DNA of 64,000 bases from Balaenoptera acutorostrata (lineage: Eukaryota; Chordata; Mammalia; Artiodactyla; Balaenopteridae): contig NC_080067.1 of NCBI RefSeq assembly GCF_949987535.1, positions 54,184,405-54,248,404 of the forward strand, in the 5' to 3' direction. Position numbers and translations under genes: made by a program. The notes under the pieces are model-generated. The model saw nothing but the letters and a program-made list of their open reading frames with translations, ran no database searches and was not told where the DNA came from. Positions 11,634 to 25,700 of this stretch are shown here, in pieces (within the stretch, counting starts at the first letter, position 1; each line of letters starts with the position of its first letter).

Positions 11634-12563
11634 CTGTAGAGGACTGTGGAGCCAGTCAGAGACTCCTTGCCTGAGCAAAGGTGCAAGGAAGATCCTCAAG
11701 GTAAAAACAGGCCATTTAGGAAGACAGTTCAAAGGTGAAAAACAAAATCTCTGAGTCCTCCCTCCTTCCCACTCCCCCACCAGCCAATTCCAGACCACCG
11801 CTCCACTGCCAAGAAATTGTGCCAGGCAAGGCAGAGGTCTCTTGAAACCCTGTGTAGCCCACAGATTTTAAGCATCACCTGAAGTATTTCTTCAGATTAC
11901 ACATGATGATGATAGAAAAGACAATTATATTTTCATTTACCCCACGTGCTACCAACAAAGTTGAGAGGTAGCCTGAAATACTGAAGTGTGAGTGTAGGTG
12001 CAATTCAGCACCTGCCCTTCCCTATTCCTCCCTTAAAGTATTTTGAGTTAAGAAAATAGGGGAAAGAGAGGTTGAGGATTAATTAATTGCTGCCCCAGGG
12101 GAAGGGAAGAATACTCTTCCAAAGGAGCAAGAAGGGCAGAATTAGACTTTTGTTCTAGAGGGTCAGAACAGGATAAACAGGAAAGAGCTGCTTTAACCAG
12201 ACAAACGGCACCTTCAGCACTGTTCTCCCCATCTGCCTTAGCAAAACACAAACAGTATTTACACAGAATGACAGCCTGCAATGTCAAAATGCGTATCAAA
12301 TAGGATGGTCAAAAAGACACCACATGTACAGCTCATTTCCATTAGTACCTTTCTCATCACCCCCAGTGATTTCCAGATATGGAGGAGGGATGTAGTTTGG
12401 GGGAAAAAAACCCTCCCTGATTGGGGGGGTAGGGGAGCAGGGGAGAGGGATGCTGAGTGGATTCACTGGGTGCTTATGTGTCAAGAACTCGGAGTAGAGG
12501 TCTACCTCGAATCTGAGCTTTCTAGAAGTCAGAACCAAAGAAAATATGGGAGGATGTCATTCC

Positions 12564-12910
12564 TTGTCGTCCCTCGGTATCCTCAGGGATTAGTTCCAGG
12601 ACCCACTAGGATCCCAATATCCGTGGATGCTCAAGTCCCTTATATAAAACAGCATAGTATTCGCATATAACCAATGCACATTCTCCTGCATCCTTTAAAT
12701 CACCTCTAGACCACGTATAATACCTAATACAATGTAAATGCTATATAAACAGCTGTAAATACCATGTAAAAGCTATGAAATAGTTGCCAGGGCACGGCAA
12801 ATTCAAGTTTTGCTTTTGAAACTTTCTGGATTTTTTTAGTCGAATATTTTTCATCTGAGGTTGGTCAAATCCATGGATGTGGAACCATCAGATACATGGA
12901 GGGCTGACTG
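12564..12910. mobile_element. MER2 (Tigger-derived) MITE
   Basis: Inverted ends (GTCGTCCCTCGGTATCC left, GGAGGGCTGACTG right) and the MER2 interior (CAAATTCAAGTTTTGCTTTT). The same family recurs at 45955-46588. Confidence 0.75.
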
Positions 12911-13738
12911 TATGCGATCCCCATGCTTCAATAAAAGGCAGCATTTACATTTCTCTGGCACCTTATAGTAGGAAGGCTTAGTCGGTGTATATTTATGTAA
13001 GTAACTTAATAGACATGTCTTTGACTATAGGTTTGTAGAAGATCCAGAAATATTTTTCAAATGATTCTTTCTTTTATTGTTATTTTATTTAAAAAGGCAA
13101 CAGCATGGTGTTTAATTATGACTTAAAGAAGTCATGTCTTGAGGAAACACAGATAATATGGTCTAGTAAGTTATTTCCTGATAATATGGAGATAGAACTC
13201 AAAGGATCTGGGGAAATTAATATTTAATATATTCATTAGCTATTTTTTCCAACTCTCAGATGGCTCAACTGAGCTGCTAGCAAGCAGAGTAAATTCCTGG
13301 TTGAATTTTCTGCTGAAGTGCTGATTTCTGGTGGGGTTAATGCATGCATGTTGTTTGTGTACTGAATATGGAAAAATTGGTGTTCTGTTATTAAAAATGT
13401 TTTGGCCCATGGATAAAAGAAGAGTGAGTTATATGAAGTCTACATTCTTATTTCCTGAAGAGATGAGAAAGTATATCAATGATTAGTAAATGGAACAGTG
13501 CCCAATGCCTTCTTGCTCATTCGTTATGCAAGATAACAGTTTGAAAACCCAAATTTTAAAAAAGAAAAAGAAGAAAAAAGGTTTTGTTTATAAATTACTA
13601 GGTCTATAGTTTGGTGGTATGGGTGCAGGACTGAAAGATATAAACATTTTTGAAATGGATAAAATGCCACTTTGAGTCTATTTAAAAGAAATAAGTCCTG
13701 AGAAGCTATTTCAGATCAATAATTTGGCAACAGTAGGG

Positions 13739-15990
13739 AAACAGTGAAAAACTGAAACCATTTCCACAAAGATCAGGAACAAAACGAGGTTGCCCACTCT
13801 CACCGCTGTTATTTAACATAGTTTTGGAAGTTTTAGCCACAGCAATCAGAGAAGAAAAAGAAATAAAAGGAATCCAAATCGGAAAAGAAGAAGTAAAGCG
13901 GTCACTGTTTGCAGATGACACGATACTATACATAGAGAATCCTAAAGATGCTACCAGAAAACTACTAGAGCTAATCAATGAATTTGGTAAAGTAGCAGGA
14001 TACAAAATTTATGCACAGAAATCTCTTGCATTCCTATACACTAATGATGAAAAATCTGAAAGAGAAATTAAGGAAACACTCCTATTTACCATTGTAACAA
14101 AAAGAATAAAATACCTAGGAATGAACCTACCTAAGGAGACAAAAGACCTGTATGCAGAAAACTGTAAGATACTGATGAAAGAAATTGAAGATGATACAAA
14201 CAGATGGACAGATATACCATGTTCTTGGATTGGAAGAATCAACATTGTGAAAATGACTATACTACCCAAAGCAGTCTACAGATTCAATGCAATCCCTATC
14301 AAACTACCAATGGCATTTTTCACAGAACTAGAACAAAAAACTTCACAATTTGTATGGAAATACAAAAGACCCCGAATAGCCAAAGCAATCTTGAGAAAGA
14401 AAAACAGAGCTGGAGGAATCAGGCTCAGGCTCCCCAGTTTCAGACTATACTACAAAGCTACAGTAATCAAGACTGGCACAAGTATGGTACTGGCACAAAA
14501 ACAGAAATACAGATCAATGGAACAGGATAGAAAGCCCAGAGATAAACCCACAAACATATGGTCACCTTTTCTTTGATAAAGGAGGCAAGAATACACAATG
14601 GAGAAAAGACAGCCTCTTCAATAATTGGTGCTGGGAAAACTGGACAGCTACATGTAAAAGAATGAAATTAGAGCACTCCTTAACACCATACACAAAAAGA
14701 AACTCAAAATGGATTAAAGACCTAAATGTAAGGCCAGACAATATAAAACCCTTAGAGGAAAACATAGGCAGAATGCTCTATGACTTAAATCACAGCAAGG
14801 TCCTTTTTGACCCACCTCCTAGAGAAATGGAAATAAAAGCAAAAATAAACAAATGTGACCTAATGAAACTTAAAAGCTTTTGCACAGCAAAGGAAACCAT
14901 AAACAAGATGAAAAGACAACCCTCAGAATGGGAGAAAATATTTGCAAACGAAGCAACTGACAAAGGATTAATCTCTAAAATATACAAGCAGCTCATGCAG
15001 CTCAATATCAAAAAAACTACCCAATCCAAAAATGGGCAGAAGACCTAAATAGACATTTCTCCAAAAAGATATACAGATTGCCAACAAACACATGAAAGGA
15101 TGCTCAACATCACTAATCGTTAGAGAAATGCAAATCAAAACTACAATGAGGTATCACCTCACACCGGTCAGAATGGCCATCATCAAAAAATCTACAAACC
15201 ATAAATGCTGGAGAGGGTGTGGAGAAAAGGGAACCCTCCTACACTGTTGGTGGGAATGTAAATTGATACAGCCACTATGGAGAACAGTATGGCGGTTCCT
15301 TAAAAAACTAAAAATAGAACTACCATATGACCCAGCAATCCCACTACTGGCCATATACCCTGAGAAAACCATAATTCAAAAAGAGTCATGTACCACAATG
15401 TTCATTGCAGCACTATCTACAATAGCCAGGACATGGAAGCAACCTAAGTGTCCATTGACAGATGAATGGATAAAGAACATGTGGCACATATACACAATGG
15501 AATATTACTCAACCATAAAAAGAGGTGGATGGACCTGGAATCTGTCATACAGAGTGAAGTAAGTCAGAAAGAGAAAAACAAATATCGTATGCTAACACAT
15601 ATATACGGAATCTAAAAAAACAAAAAAAAAATGGTTCTGATGAACCCAGGGGCAGGACAGGAGTAAAGACGCAGATGCAGAGAATGGATTTGAGGACATG
15701 GGGAGGGGGAAGGGTAAGGTAGGACAAAGTGAGAGAGTGGCATGGACATATATACACTACCAAATGTAAAACAGATAGCTAGTGGGAAGCAGCCGCATAG
15801 CACAGGGAGATCAGCTTGGTGCTCTGTGACCACCTAGAGGGGTGGGATTGGGGGAGGCAGGAGAGTGGAAGGGAGATGCAAGAGGGAGGAGATACGGGGA
15901 TATATGTATACGTGTAGCTGATTCACTCTGTTATACAGCAGAAACTAACCCAACAATGTAAAGCAATTATACTCCAATAAAGATGTTTAA
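13739..15990 (+). mobile_element. 5'-truncated L1 with broken ORF2
   Basis: Starts inside the ORF2 reverse transcriptase domain (GTGAAAAACTGAAACC) and runs to the 3' terminus, ending CCAATAAAGATGTTT and an A-tail. The reading frame is split into blocks at 13824-14576, 14662-15048 and 15092-15562 by stops and frameshifts. Its RT box is FADD and the zinc motif [18 protein letters not shown] is kept. It differs in 3'UTR from the intact L1 at 46.6 kb, so it belongs to another subfamily. Confidence 0.9.
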
Positions 15991-17700
15991 AAAAAAAAAT
16001 TCTTCTTGAGTTTTTTGGGCCTTGATTGTTTTCACCTTGAAATAATCTGTACACTAAAGAGATATTTTAGGATGGCAAGTTTTGCTTCCCTACATTACTG
16101 TTACCAGTTTATTTTAAAGGATACAACTCAGGAACAACCAAATGGAAGAGATGCATAGGGCAATGTATGGGGAAGTGATGCAGAGCTTCTGTGCCCTCTC
16201 CAGGCACACCACCCTCCCAGTACTCTGTGTGTTCACCAACTCAGAAGCTCTCTAAACCAAAGATGGTTTTTATGGAGGTTCCATTACAGAGGCATGATTG
16301 ATTAAATCATTGGCCATTGGTGATTTAACTCAATCTCCAGCCCCTCTCCCCTTCTCTAAGATTGGGGGCTGAGGCTGAAAGTTCCACCCCTCTAAACATG
16401 TGTTCATTCCTCTGGCAACCAGCCTCCATCCTGAAGCTATCTGGGGCCCCAACTGGAGTCACCTGATTAGTATAAACTCAGGTGTGGTTGAAAGGGGCTT
16501 ATTATGAATAGCAAGAGATGCTCCATTCCTCTCTCACTCCTATTACTCAGAAAATCCCAAGGGTTTTAGAAGTTCTTGTGTCAAGAACTTGGGGGAAAAG
16601 ACCAAGACCATATATTTATTATTATATCACAATATCACACCCAGAGAATCTGCCTTTATTATTAGCTGAGCCATGTAGATTCTCCCTTGCCCCTGCCTAA
16701 AATCTAAAATTACTTGCTTATAGAAAGTTGTCCACTCAACTTTCTATAGTTTATATGGAACTTCAAGTCGGAAGTTTATATGGAACTTCATCTCAGTATT
16801 ACTTGAGAGGAGACTTAAAATTTTTTCAAGGGATATTATAGTTTCCCAGAAATTTTTATCAAAGCAAGGGGTGGTGTTACCATTACATGATTCTCCAGTC
16901 CTAGGTTAATTAGGTTACTTTTAGCTTGTCTGTGTTAGAGGGAGAAGATCTCCCAGGTGAAGTTTTAAGTAAAATCTTGAAATTATTTTAACTAGAAATG
17001 GTTATTTTTGCTATCAGAGAGAGTCACACATCATATTAACCTCAGGACCCTAATCTTACCTATCCAGTTTGTGTGTAATTAGACTTGGAGACAGAAGTAT
17101 CAACACTTGATGTAAACTTGAGAGAGTTATTTTCTTAAACGGTTTTCTTGGGCATTAAATTTACACAAAGAAGGGCTATTTATTAAACTCTCCAAACCCT
17201 CACTCCTTGAAATGACGATGCAACAGTAATTCCACTCTGAAACTTCTCAGTAATACTGGGTTGTAATAAGTTAATTTGACCATTTTCAGAAAGTAATCCC
17301 TAGCAAAAAATAGCCAATAAAGAATCAGTCTTCCCCATTCTTATTTACTGGCAGCTGTTGCAAATCCTGGCTTTAGAACCTCCTTTTATTAAGTCCACTA
17401 AGCATATACAATATAAATAGCTTTCAGAGAGCTAGCAACTTGATTCCAAACACATATGGGATATGATTAATGTGAGATAATATACACACACATTCAAGAC
17501 CTTCTAGGAAGGTCTCATCACAGAGCAGGATGAATGTTAAGAGAAATAAGTTCTTTGATGTGTCTGGAAGCCCAGATGTACTTGTGCGAACCTTAATTAG
17601 AGTGGCCAGTGCACACAAATTTCCCCCAGATGACTGTGTAGGAAGACTGGAAGAGAAAAATCAAGCCTGAAACTTCACACCCAAGAAGAAAGATTTTAAT
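15991..17700. other. Intergenic stretch without recognised gene
   Basis: No exon with plausible splice sites, RNA gene or clear repeat recognised. Confidence 0.5.
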
Positions 17701-17701
17701 T

Positions 17702-18065
17702 AAAACCAGGCTTCTCGGGCTTCCCTGGTGGCGCAGTGGTTGAGAATCCGCCTGCCTAATGCAGGGGACACGGGTTCGAGCCCTGGTCTGGGAAGATCCC
17801 ACGTGCCGCAGAGCAACTAGGCCCGTGAGCCACAGCTACTGAGCCTGCGCGTCTGGAGCCTGTGCTCCGCAACAAGAGAGGCCGCGACAGTGAGAGGCCC
17901 GCGCACCGCGATGAAGAGTGGCCCCCGCTTGCCGCAACTAGAGAAAGCCCTCGTGCAGAAACGAAGACCCAACACAGCCATAAATAAATAAATAAATTAA
18001 TTAATTAATTAATTAAAAAGAAATATACCACAATTAAAAAAAAGAAAAAAAAACCAGGCTTCTCG
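17702..18065 (+). mobile_element. CHR SINE with target duplication
   Basis: SINE about 17717-18049 with a (TTAA)n and A-rich tail. AAAACCAGGCTTCTCG lies at 17702-17717 and 18050-18065. Confidence 0.9.
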
Positions 18066-18109
18066 TGAACAAATGATGTTAAAAACCTAGGTGAGGAGGT
18101 GAGGTTAGG

Positions 18110-18290
18110 TCAAAAGCTCTGCTCCTGCTTCCTACTATGTCCTGAGAAGAGCCCTTTTAGTTATTTACTTTCTTTACCTGTGAAACAGGGATTGTAATGG
18201 TGCCTCCTTAGAGTTCTTGTGAGGATTAAATTGGTTAAGTAAAACCTAGAGCACATAACTAAGTGTCCTTGGTGTCCTCTATTTCTGTTT
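18110..18290 (+). mobile_element. MIR-like SINE fragment
   Basis: MIR-style core: ACCTGTGAAACAGGGATTGT, GTGAGGATTAAATTGG, then a shared decay pattern. Old copy. Confidence 0.55.
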
Positions 18291-18459
18291 TATTTATATT
18301 ATCACCTCAGTCTGGATACTGTTGATTGCCTAGGAGCTGTCAGCATTGTCAGTCATCTGTATTTAGGAAATGAGATCTTATCCTACAGGACTGAACAGTA
18401 TTAGATAAGGACAAAGATGTTGGAGACAACTAATTCTAGACATAATTTAATCCATGATA

Positions 18460-18603
18460 CATCTTCTCCGGTTTTTTTTTTTTTTTTTTTTTTTTGGCCA
18501 CACAGCGTGCAGGATTCCCCGACCAGGGATCGAACCCGGGCCCATGGCAGTGAAAGCACTTAGGCCTAACCACTGGACCACCAGGTAATTCCCCATCTTC
18601 TCC
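18460..18603 (-). mobile_element. Short CHR SINE
   Basis: SINE 18470-18593, minus strand. CATCTTCTCC lies at 18460-18469 and 18594-18603. Confidence 0.85.
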
Positions 18604-18896
18604 TTTCTTTAAATAACAGTGGACAACACCATCCCAGAGCTCTTTTTGAGGCTAGGCATATAGCAACGAGGATCTGAACCCCATGCTGCTATGTTGCAAG
18701 AAGCAATAATATTAAGTGTGGGGCTGGAAACTCACCCCCCTCCATCTTGCCTGGGCCTCTGTGCTGGATGGGAGGCCTAGTCCTCCAGCAGGAAAGCCGC
18801 CACCCTAAAAGGCAAGTGCAGAGATGCCACAATCAACCTGGCCACCATCATGTCATAGTCTTCCCTGCCTTCCCCCTTAGGCTGTGCATGTGCACG

Positions 18897-18920
18897 TGTG
18901 TCTGTGTGTGTGTGTGTATT
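18897..18920. repeat. (TG)n microsatellite
   Basis: Short TG-rich run. A second lies at about 35953-35990. Confidence 0.8.
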
Positions 18921-19429
18921 AACAACCAAGGGCTTAGTCTTCTGCAATACAAAATTAACATCTTAGATTTGTAAGATTTGTCAATCTAGTAGTGTAAGTC
19001 TGCCACTTTTATTATTCAAGATTGTCTTTTGCAATTCTAAGTCTTTTATGTTTTCATATAAATTTTAAAATCAGCATATGAACTTCTACCAAAAAGAAAA
19101 AAGAAAACTTGCTGAGATTTTGATTGGGATTGCACTGAAACAACAGATTGGTTTGGGGACTACTGACATCTTACCATTGAGAGTTCTAACCCATGGACAT
19201 GATCTATCTGTCCCTTTAATTTCTTTCTGGGTTGCAACTTTAATTCATTTCCGTTCACTGCAATTTCAAATGTCTTACTTAGGGATTGAAATGCTTCCCC
19301 CCAGCGAGCCTTAGAGATCTAAGACCATGAGACAAGAGGATCTCTCTCTACTTTTTCATCCCACCTGCAACTTTCCCTAAGGCCACGGAGTCAGCCCCAG
19401 TCCATTAGGGGTGAACTAGCTGGTGGGGA

Positions 19430-20060
19430 GAATTGGCTCTGCATTCAGCTCCTGATGCTACCAACCAGGTTCATTTGCCTGAGAACACAGCAAGCCAAAC
19501 ACTGAGATGTGGAAGTTTGCAGCAGAGAAAGGGTTGATTCACAAAGTAGCCAAGCGAGGAGACAAAAGAACAAGTCACAAATCCACCTTCCCCAAAGACA
19601 AGGGGCTTAGGATATTTATGAGATAAAGAAGCAGGGTGGCCTGAGGTGTGGGGAGCATGGGGAAAGATAAGAAAAAAGTGAGGTAATCGTCGTTCTGCGC
19701 AGGCACAACTAAGCTACATGATTCTTCATGGGACGCATGTTCAGAATACCGTGACATTAGCATCCTCTGAGGGTGGAGTTTTTGACCCTTTGACGGCAAA
19801 CGGTCACCAATCAGACACTCGTACATGCCCCGTTGCAGGGTCAGTAGTCCCAACCAGTCTTAACTGGCTGGAGAGCCACCTGGACCATAGCTGACTCCAA
19901 GTTCCTGAAAAACAAATCGGGCAAACACCTTACGATGCCTACGTCAGAGATACTATCTATAGGGGTGGTGAATGGGTCTTGTAACGCATTGTTTAGGCTA
20001 CTCGATGCTTGGAGGATACGCAAGTTTTTGTAAAAACAATTAAAGCGAGCTTGATCAGTG
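19430..20060. repeat. Possible old LTR-like repeat upstream of LRRIQ4
   Basis: Composition and phrases such as AGCAGAGAAAGGGTTGATTC and CACCAATCAGACACTCG look LTR-derived. No internal genes, and the family is not named. Confidence 0.3.
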
Positions 20061-20400
20061 AAGGCAGGTTACAGTGTACTATTTATTAAGCAAGTTATAG
20101 TTTAATGGATCTGACTGATGACTACCCTCGGTTTGACAGATTCTAATCCACCGTGCCCGCTCACACATGGCTGTTAAAAGTTTGGCTGGTTTTTCCTTGT
20201 CCCAGAAGTTCCTTTGCCTGTGCCTATGGCAGGCTTGCTTCTCCACACGCCAGTCCCCAAACTTGAAAATGCCACCGGGCATGAAAGTGCCCACTGGTCT
20301 CTCCTTATTTAGGAATGGCTAGTCCATCTCTAGAATTTAATTCTACTGGCCTTCTTTACATCCACAGCCCTCTGGGGGATTTAAGGAAACATGCAATTTT

Positions 20401-20516
20401 TGTTTTGTTTTTTGGCCACGCAGCTTGCGGGATCTCAGTTCCCTGACCAGGGACTGAACCCAGGTCACGACAGTGAAAGCCCGGAATCCTAACCACTAAG
20501 CCACCAAGGAACTCCC
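20401..20516 (-). mobile_element. Short CHR SINE
   Basis: Minus-strand SINE (GGCCACGCAGCTTGCGGGAT ... CCAAGGAACTCCCC), about 370 bp before the LRRIQ4 start codon. The flanking AATGCAAT-like duplication is imperfect. Confidence 0.75.
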
Positions 20517-20854
20517 CCAAATGCAATATTTTAAAATACTATTTTTTTCCTAATGTTTTCTCGGTGTTTATGGTACGAGCAATGATCTTTTGCAACCTTC
20601 CACATCCAACCTGAAAATAGAATCAAAAGAGGCATTTCTAAAAAATTGAAATTAGACAATCCTTTTTTTAAAATATGAGTCAACCTGTTAGGAGAAAGAG
20701 GAGTCTTCTCCCAACGTGAAACACAAAAACCTACATTTTATGTTGTGTCGTAGTGAGCACTAAGTTTAATCAACTAAAGTTTATTTCTCTTAAGGATACC
20801 AAATCTGGTGGCAGGTAAACTGATATTTTTTTCTTTCTTTTCACAATATTTCAG

Positions 20855-21905
20855 ATTTTGAATATTTGAACTTTACATCAGAATAATGTCAAATGACAGC
20901 ACAAAATCAGGACATTCATCTATAATTCATCAGAAAAATGATCCACAACAGGTCTCTGATAGAACATTTTTCATTGACGCTTCTAATCAGAGCTTGCTTA
21001 CCATTCCAGCGGAGATTTTAGGCTTACGAGAATTAGAGGAAGTGCATCTGGAAAACAACCAGATTGCAGAAATCCCCAAGGATATTCAGCATTTAAGGAA
21101 CGTCAGGATCCTCTACCTGAACAAGAACAAGCTGAAGAATCTGTGCCCCGAGCTGGGGAAGCTGAGCAACCTGGAGGGCCTGGACCTGAGCGACAACCCG
21201 CTCCCGGCCTCGTCCCTTCGGGTCGTCAGCGGCATCCGCAAGTTGCGTGAGCTCCGCCTCTACCGCACGGACCTGGCGGAGATCCCCATCCTCGTGTGTA
21301 AACACCTTCACCTCCTCGAGCTGCTCGGACTGGCGGGAAACCACCTGAAATCTCTGCCCAAGGAAATGGTGAACCAGACCAAACTGAGGGAGATCCACCT
21401 GAAGCGAAACCAACTTGAAGTTTTCCCTCTGGAGCTGTGTGGTCTCTACAACCTGGAGGTCATCGACCTGGATGAGAACAAGCTAAGTGTCATCCCAGAA
21501 GAGATTGGGAACCTGACGAAGCTGCAGAAGTTCTACGTGGCGTACAACAGCCTGCCTGTCCTCCCGGAGTCGCTGTGCCAGTGTTCCAAGCTGTCGGTGC
21601 TGGATTTATCCCACAATCGCCTCCACTCCATCCCTCACACCCTGGCCGAGCTCTCGCAGGTGACGGAGATTGGGCTGAGCGGGAACCGCCTGGAGAAGGT
21701 GCCGCACCTCCTTTGCAGGTGGACCTCGCTGCACCTGCTCTACCTGCACAACACCGGCCTGCGGGTGCTGCGCCGCCCCTTCCGACGCCTGGTTAACCTG
21801 CGCTTCCTCGATCTCAGCCAGAACTATCTGGAACGCTGTCCGTTGCAGATCTGTGAGCTGCAGAACCTGGAAATCCTGGCGCTGGATGATAATAAAATAT
21901 GCCAG
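20855..21905 (+). CDS. LRRIQ4: LRRIQ4 exon with start codon (5'UTR 20855-20885, CDS 20886-21905)
   Basis: 340 codons of tandem LRRs ending ...ALDDNKICQ at donor CAG|GTACCG. The open frame runs on into the intron to 22082, but the protein logic and the next exon (LPSDFGLLSKLKILGL) show that the splice is used. Base composition changes inside the exon: AT-rich to about 21100, then strongly GC-rich to the donor. Confidence 0.93.
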
Positions 21906-22757
21906 GTACCGATTCCCTTCCTGGCTGTCGCTATGCTCCCACCAAGGGCCCTTCCGGCCCTAAATTGGTGTAGTTCTGTGTCTAAACATCAGGAAATTCG
22001 AACTGAGCTTATGAGTGAAAATCCGGGGTTAACGGATGTATCCAACAGGTCACCATTTATGTTACTTTTCCCCCCTGAATAGCAATAGTGATCATAAATG
22101 GTAGCTGATGTTTACTTACAATATGTATGTGCCAGTCACTGGGCTAAATGTTTTACATGTATTGATATTATCCCATTTAATCCTCACAATAACTTTTCAG
22201 TGTGGGTGATATTATCCTCAATGATCTATGAGGAAAATGAGGTATGGGGAGCTTAAGTAACTTGTCAAGGCCACACACCTGTACATGAGAGAGTCAGGAT
22301 GCCAGCCCACAGCGTTGGGTTGCAGGGTTCATGTTCTTAACAAGACCACCTCCTAACGGGGTTTCCTGAAACAGCAGAGTTCTCTGACACATACAACCTT
22401 AGGCCTTAACGTTCCATTCATGGGAAACTGCAAAATCAGTTTGTCCCCAGAGAAACTCTCCCACATGTATGCAGGGTGGTGTGTTCAAAAACGTTCATCA
22501 TAGGGCTTCCCTGGTGGCGCAGTGGTTGAGAGTCTGCCTGCCAACGCAGGGGACACGGGTTCGAGCCCTGGTCTGGGAAGATCCCACATGCCGCGGAGCA
22601 ACTAGGCCCGTGAGCCACAATTACTGAGCCTGCGCTCCGCAACAAGAGAGGCAACAATAACGAGAGGCCCACGCACCGAGATGAAGAGTGTTCCCCACTT
22701 GCCGCAACTAGAGAAAGCCCTTGCACAGAAACGAAGACCCAACACAGCCATAAAATG

Positions 22758-22789
<32 letters not shown>

Positions 22790-25700
22790 TAAAAAAAAAA
22801 CGTTCATCATAACATTGTTGATAATCATGACGTATGGGAGATAATCTAAATGTCAGTTGGTAGAGGAATTCGCAAGTAAATTGTAGTATATTTGTAAAAT
22901 GGAATACTACACAATAATTTAAGTGAACTGGAGTTATACGTGCCAACGTAGATAGATCTCAAAATTGTGATGTTTATTAAAAAGTAAAACACCTAACTGC
23001 AGAATATTATATCACATATAAATCTTTAATCACACAAAACTACATACACACAACACACAACACATTTTATGGATTTTTTATATGTAATAAAAGTATAAAA
23101 AATATGTACTGGAAAAAAACCTCACAAAATTCCTAATAATGACTGCCTCTTGGAAGAGGGAGGAAGTCAAGGAGATGAGGATGGGATCATAAGAGCTCAA
23201 TTTTAATTGCAGTATTTCATTTTGTTCATTAACAAAAGGTTTGGATGGCGGGTACAGATGCTTTTTTTTTATTTTATGTTTTTATTGAAGTATAGTTGAT
23301 TTACAATGTTGTGTTAGTTTCAGGTGTACAGCAAAGTGATTCAGTTGTGTATATATATGTTTCTTTTTCAGATGCTTTTCCATTATAGGTTATTACAAGA
23401 TATTGAATATATCTTTATTATTTTTTTTCATATTTGAAAATTTAAAAGAACAGAGTTTTGTTAAAAGCAAAAGACAACTGTAGAGAGAGAGAAAGGGAGG
23501 TTTGGAAATCAACAACAGTAACCAAATATTAGGTCTGTTTTTCCTAGCCATGAACACCACTCTCATGTACTTCGTACATTATAAAAGTCCTAGCCTTAAA
23601 GTTGTTTTTTGTTCTTTTTTTATCTTTTACTCGACTTTCAATTTCTAGAACTTTGGGGTTTTTTATTTTTTGGTTTTCCTCATTGCTAGAGAGTTTCAAA
23701 ACTGCCTTTCAGGAAGTAAATATTTTGATGATGACTTTAAGATTTAGGAAGAGAATCTAGGACTTAATCTCTACTTAGGTAGCAGCCCACCTTGGAGGAT
23801 TTTAGAGGTTCTATGAGAAGCCCTCTGCCCGTCTCCCAATTCTTCTGCAGCTCATGTAAGAAATTCCTTTTATAGTGAACAAAATCTGTCATTCCACAGT
23901 TGGAGTGAAAGGCTCAAAATATAAGGCGCCCTTGGGAAGTTCACTTAAATCCTATTGAGTCATGAGTGATACCTAATCCTTTCCTGTGAGACATTTTAAG
24001 AAATCAGGGTGGAGGAGGGAATCACATACAGATGGCTCCTTAACAAAGATTAGCCTCACCCAATACCAAGTTTTACTGCAAGTCAAACTGCACCGAAATG
24101 TGAACACGTTCAATGTTATTATGTTGAACGTGAAAATCTCCATGTACCAGTGCTTATTATTCTTCAGTTCTTATGATGGTATTTCCGCGGCTTTTGTCCT
24201 CCTTTTTCTATTTCCTATTATGCCTCCAGCAACCTCCCAATGCACCTCTCTCCATAATGACATGTTGCCTTTAAGCCAACTCCTTATCTCTCACACCCCA
24301 AAATTTACCTCATGGGCTTCTGACGCTGGAAGCCTGGCCAGTAGCTTTTTCTTGCCTAGATGGAGGCAAAAGTAGCTAATTCTCAGTGTGTATCTAGATG
24401 GATTTTATTTGTATGGTACATTTCTATTGTTGACTGAAAAAAGACAGACAACCTAAAAGTTGAGAAGTATGTTTTATTTTGTGGACAAAACTGAGGACTT
24501 AAGCAGGGGACGCAGCCTCTCAGCTCAGAGGGACTGCTCCACAGACGGAAGGGAGGAGCGGAGATATACAGGACTTTTTGCAACAAAGTCTAGGTAGTCG
24601 GAACTTCAAAAGATTACTGTTAATTAAAGAAAACCAAATTCTCAAGTTAAGGAATTTAGCGCTTTTCTGTGTATGGGAAGATGCAAGAGTCTGGGCTCAC
24701 TGAAATCATTCCTTTGATATGCGCCTCAGCTATCTAGGGCCAGTATCCTGTGCTTTCCCATCCTGAGTCTCCTCAGGGTGCACCGGGGAGGTTGACTGCA
24801 GTGGCTGAGGGCTTGGGAGTGGGCAGCCCATTTGTCTCCATCCTGAGTTCCCTCAGGGCTCACTGTCAGGTGGCTGCAACATCTTTTGTTTACTGATTTG
24901 GCTGCTAACATTTTTCATTCACACTATTAAGGGGGAAAATTCAACCTCAGAATGGCTACAGCTCAATTATAGTGTCAGCAATAATTGTTCTCATTTGACG
25001 CTCTGCAGGTTTTCTGTACATCCAAATTTACTTACACTATACTTTAATATGACTACGATGGGATTAATTATTAGATCTTAAATATCCCGGGGAAAAAAAT
25101 CTTTAAAATTCAGTGGGCTTTTGAAAAAGAAAAGCTAAACCTATGAACTAAGTAAACAGCAATAAGAGTGAAATGACTAGGTTATAATGAAGTGGTTAGA
25201 TTGAAAACTCTTTCCCCGTTATGTTGGACTGCATTGAATGCAGATGCTTCCCATTGAAGGGATCTAAGGGCCTAATGAAGAATTTTGAAATAGCCAAGAA
25301 GGAAAGCTTAAACATCAGTTTCTCTGGAGGTTGACTTGTTCTGAGTTTTCTTTTCTTTTCTTTTCTTTTTTTTTAATATAACTACGTTTATTCTTTTTTT
25401 TTTAAATTAAATTTATTTATTTAATTTTGGCTGCGTTGGGTCTTCGTTGCTGCGCGTGGGCTTTCTCTAGTTGCGGCAAGCGAGGGCTACTCTGTTGCAG
25501 TGCGTGGGCTTCTCATTGCTGTGGCTTCTCTTGTTGCAGAGCACGGGCTCTAGGCGTGCGGACTTCAGTAGTTGTCGCACGTGGGCTCAGTAGTTGTGGC
25601 TCACGGGCTCTAGAGCGCAGGCTTAGTAGTTGTGGCGCAGGAGCTTAGTTGCTCTGCGGTATGTGGGATCTTCCTGGACCAGGGCTCGAACCCGTGTCCC

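Noticed and set aside
13824..15562. Partial L1 considered as a second active element
   Set aside because: It is 5'-truncated inside the RT domain and its ORF2 is broken by stops and frameshifts.
17717..18049. tRNA-like A and B boxes in many copies, considered as tRNA genes
   Set aside because: They are heads of tRNA-Glu-derived SINEs followed by the SINE body and A-tail. No cloverleaf with a discrete 3' end.
21093..21413. 106-codon minus-strand frame inside LRRIQ4
   Set aside because: Antisense shadow of the GC-rich LRR exon. Low complexity (Gln/Val/Leu-rich), no splice or start context.
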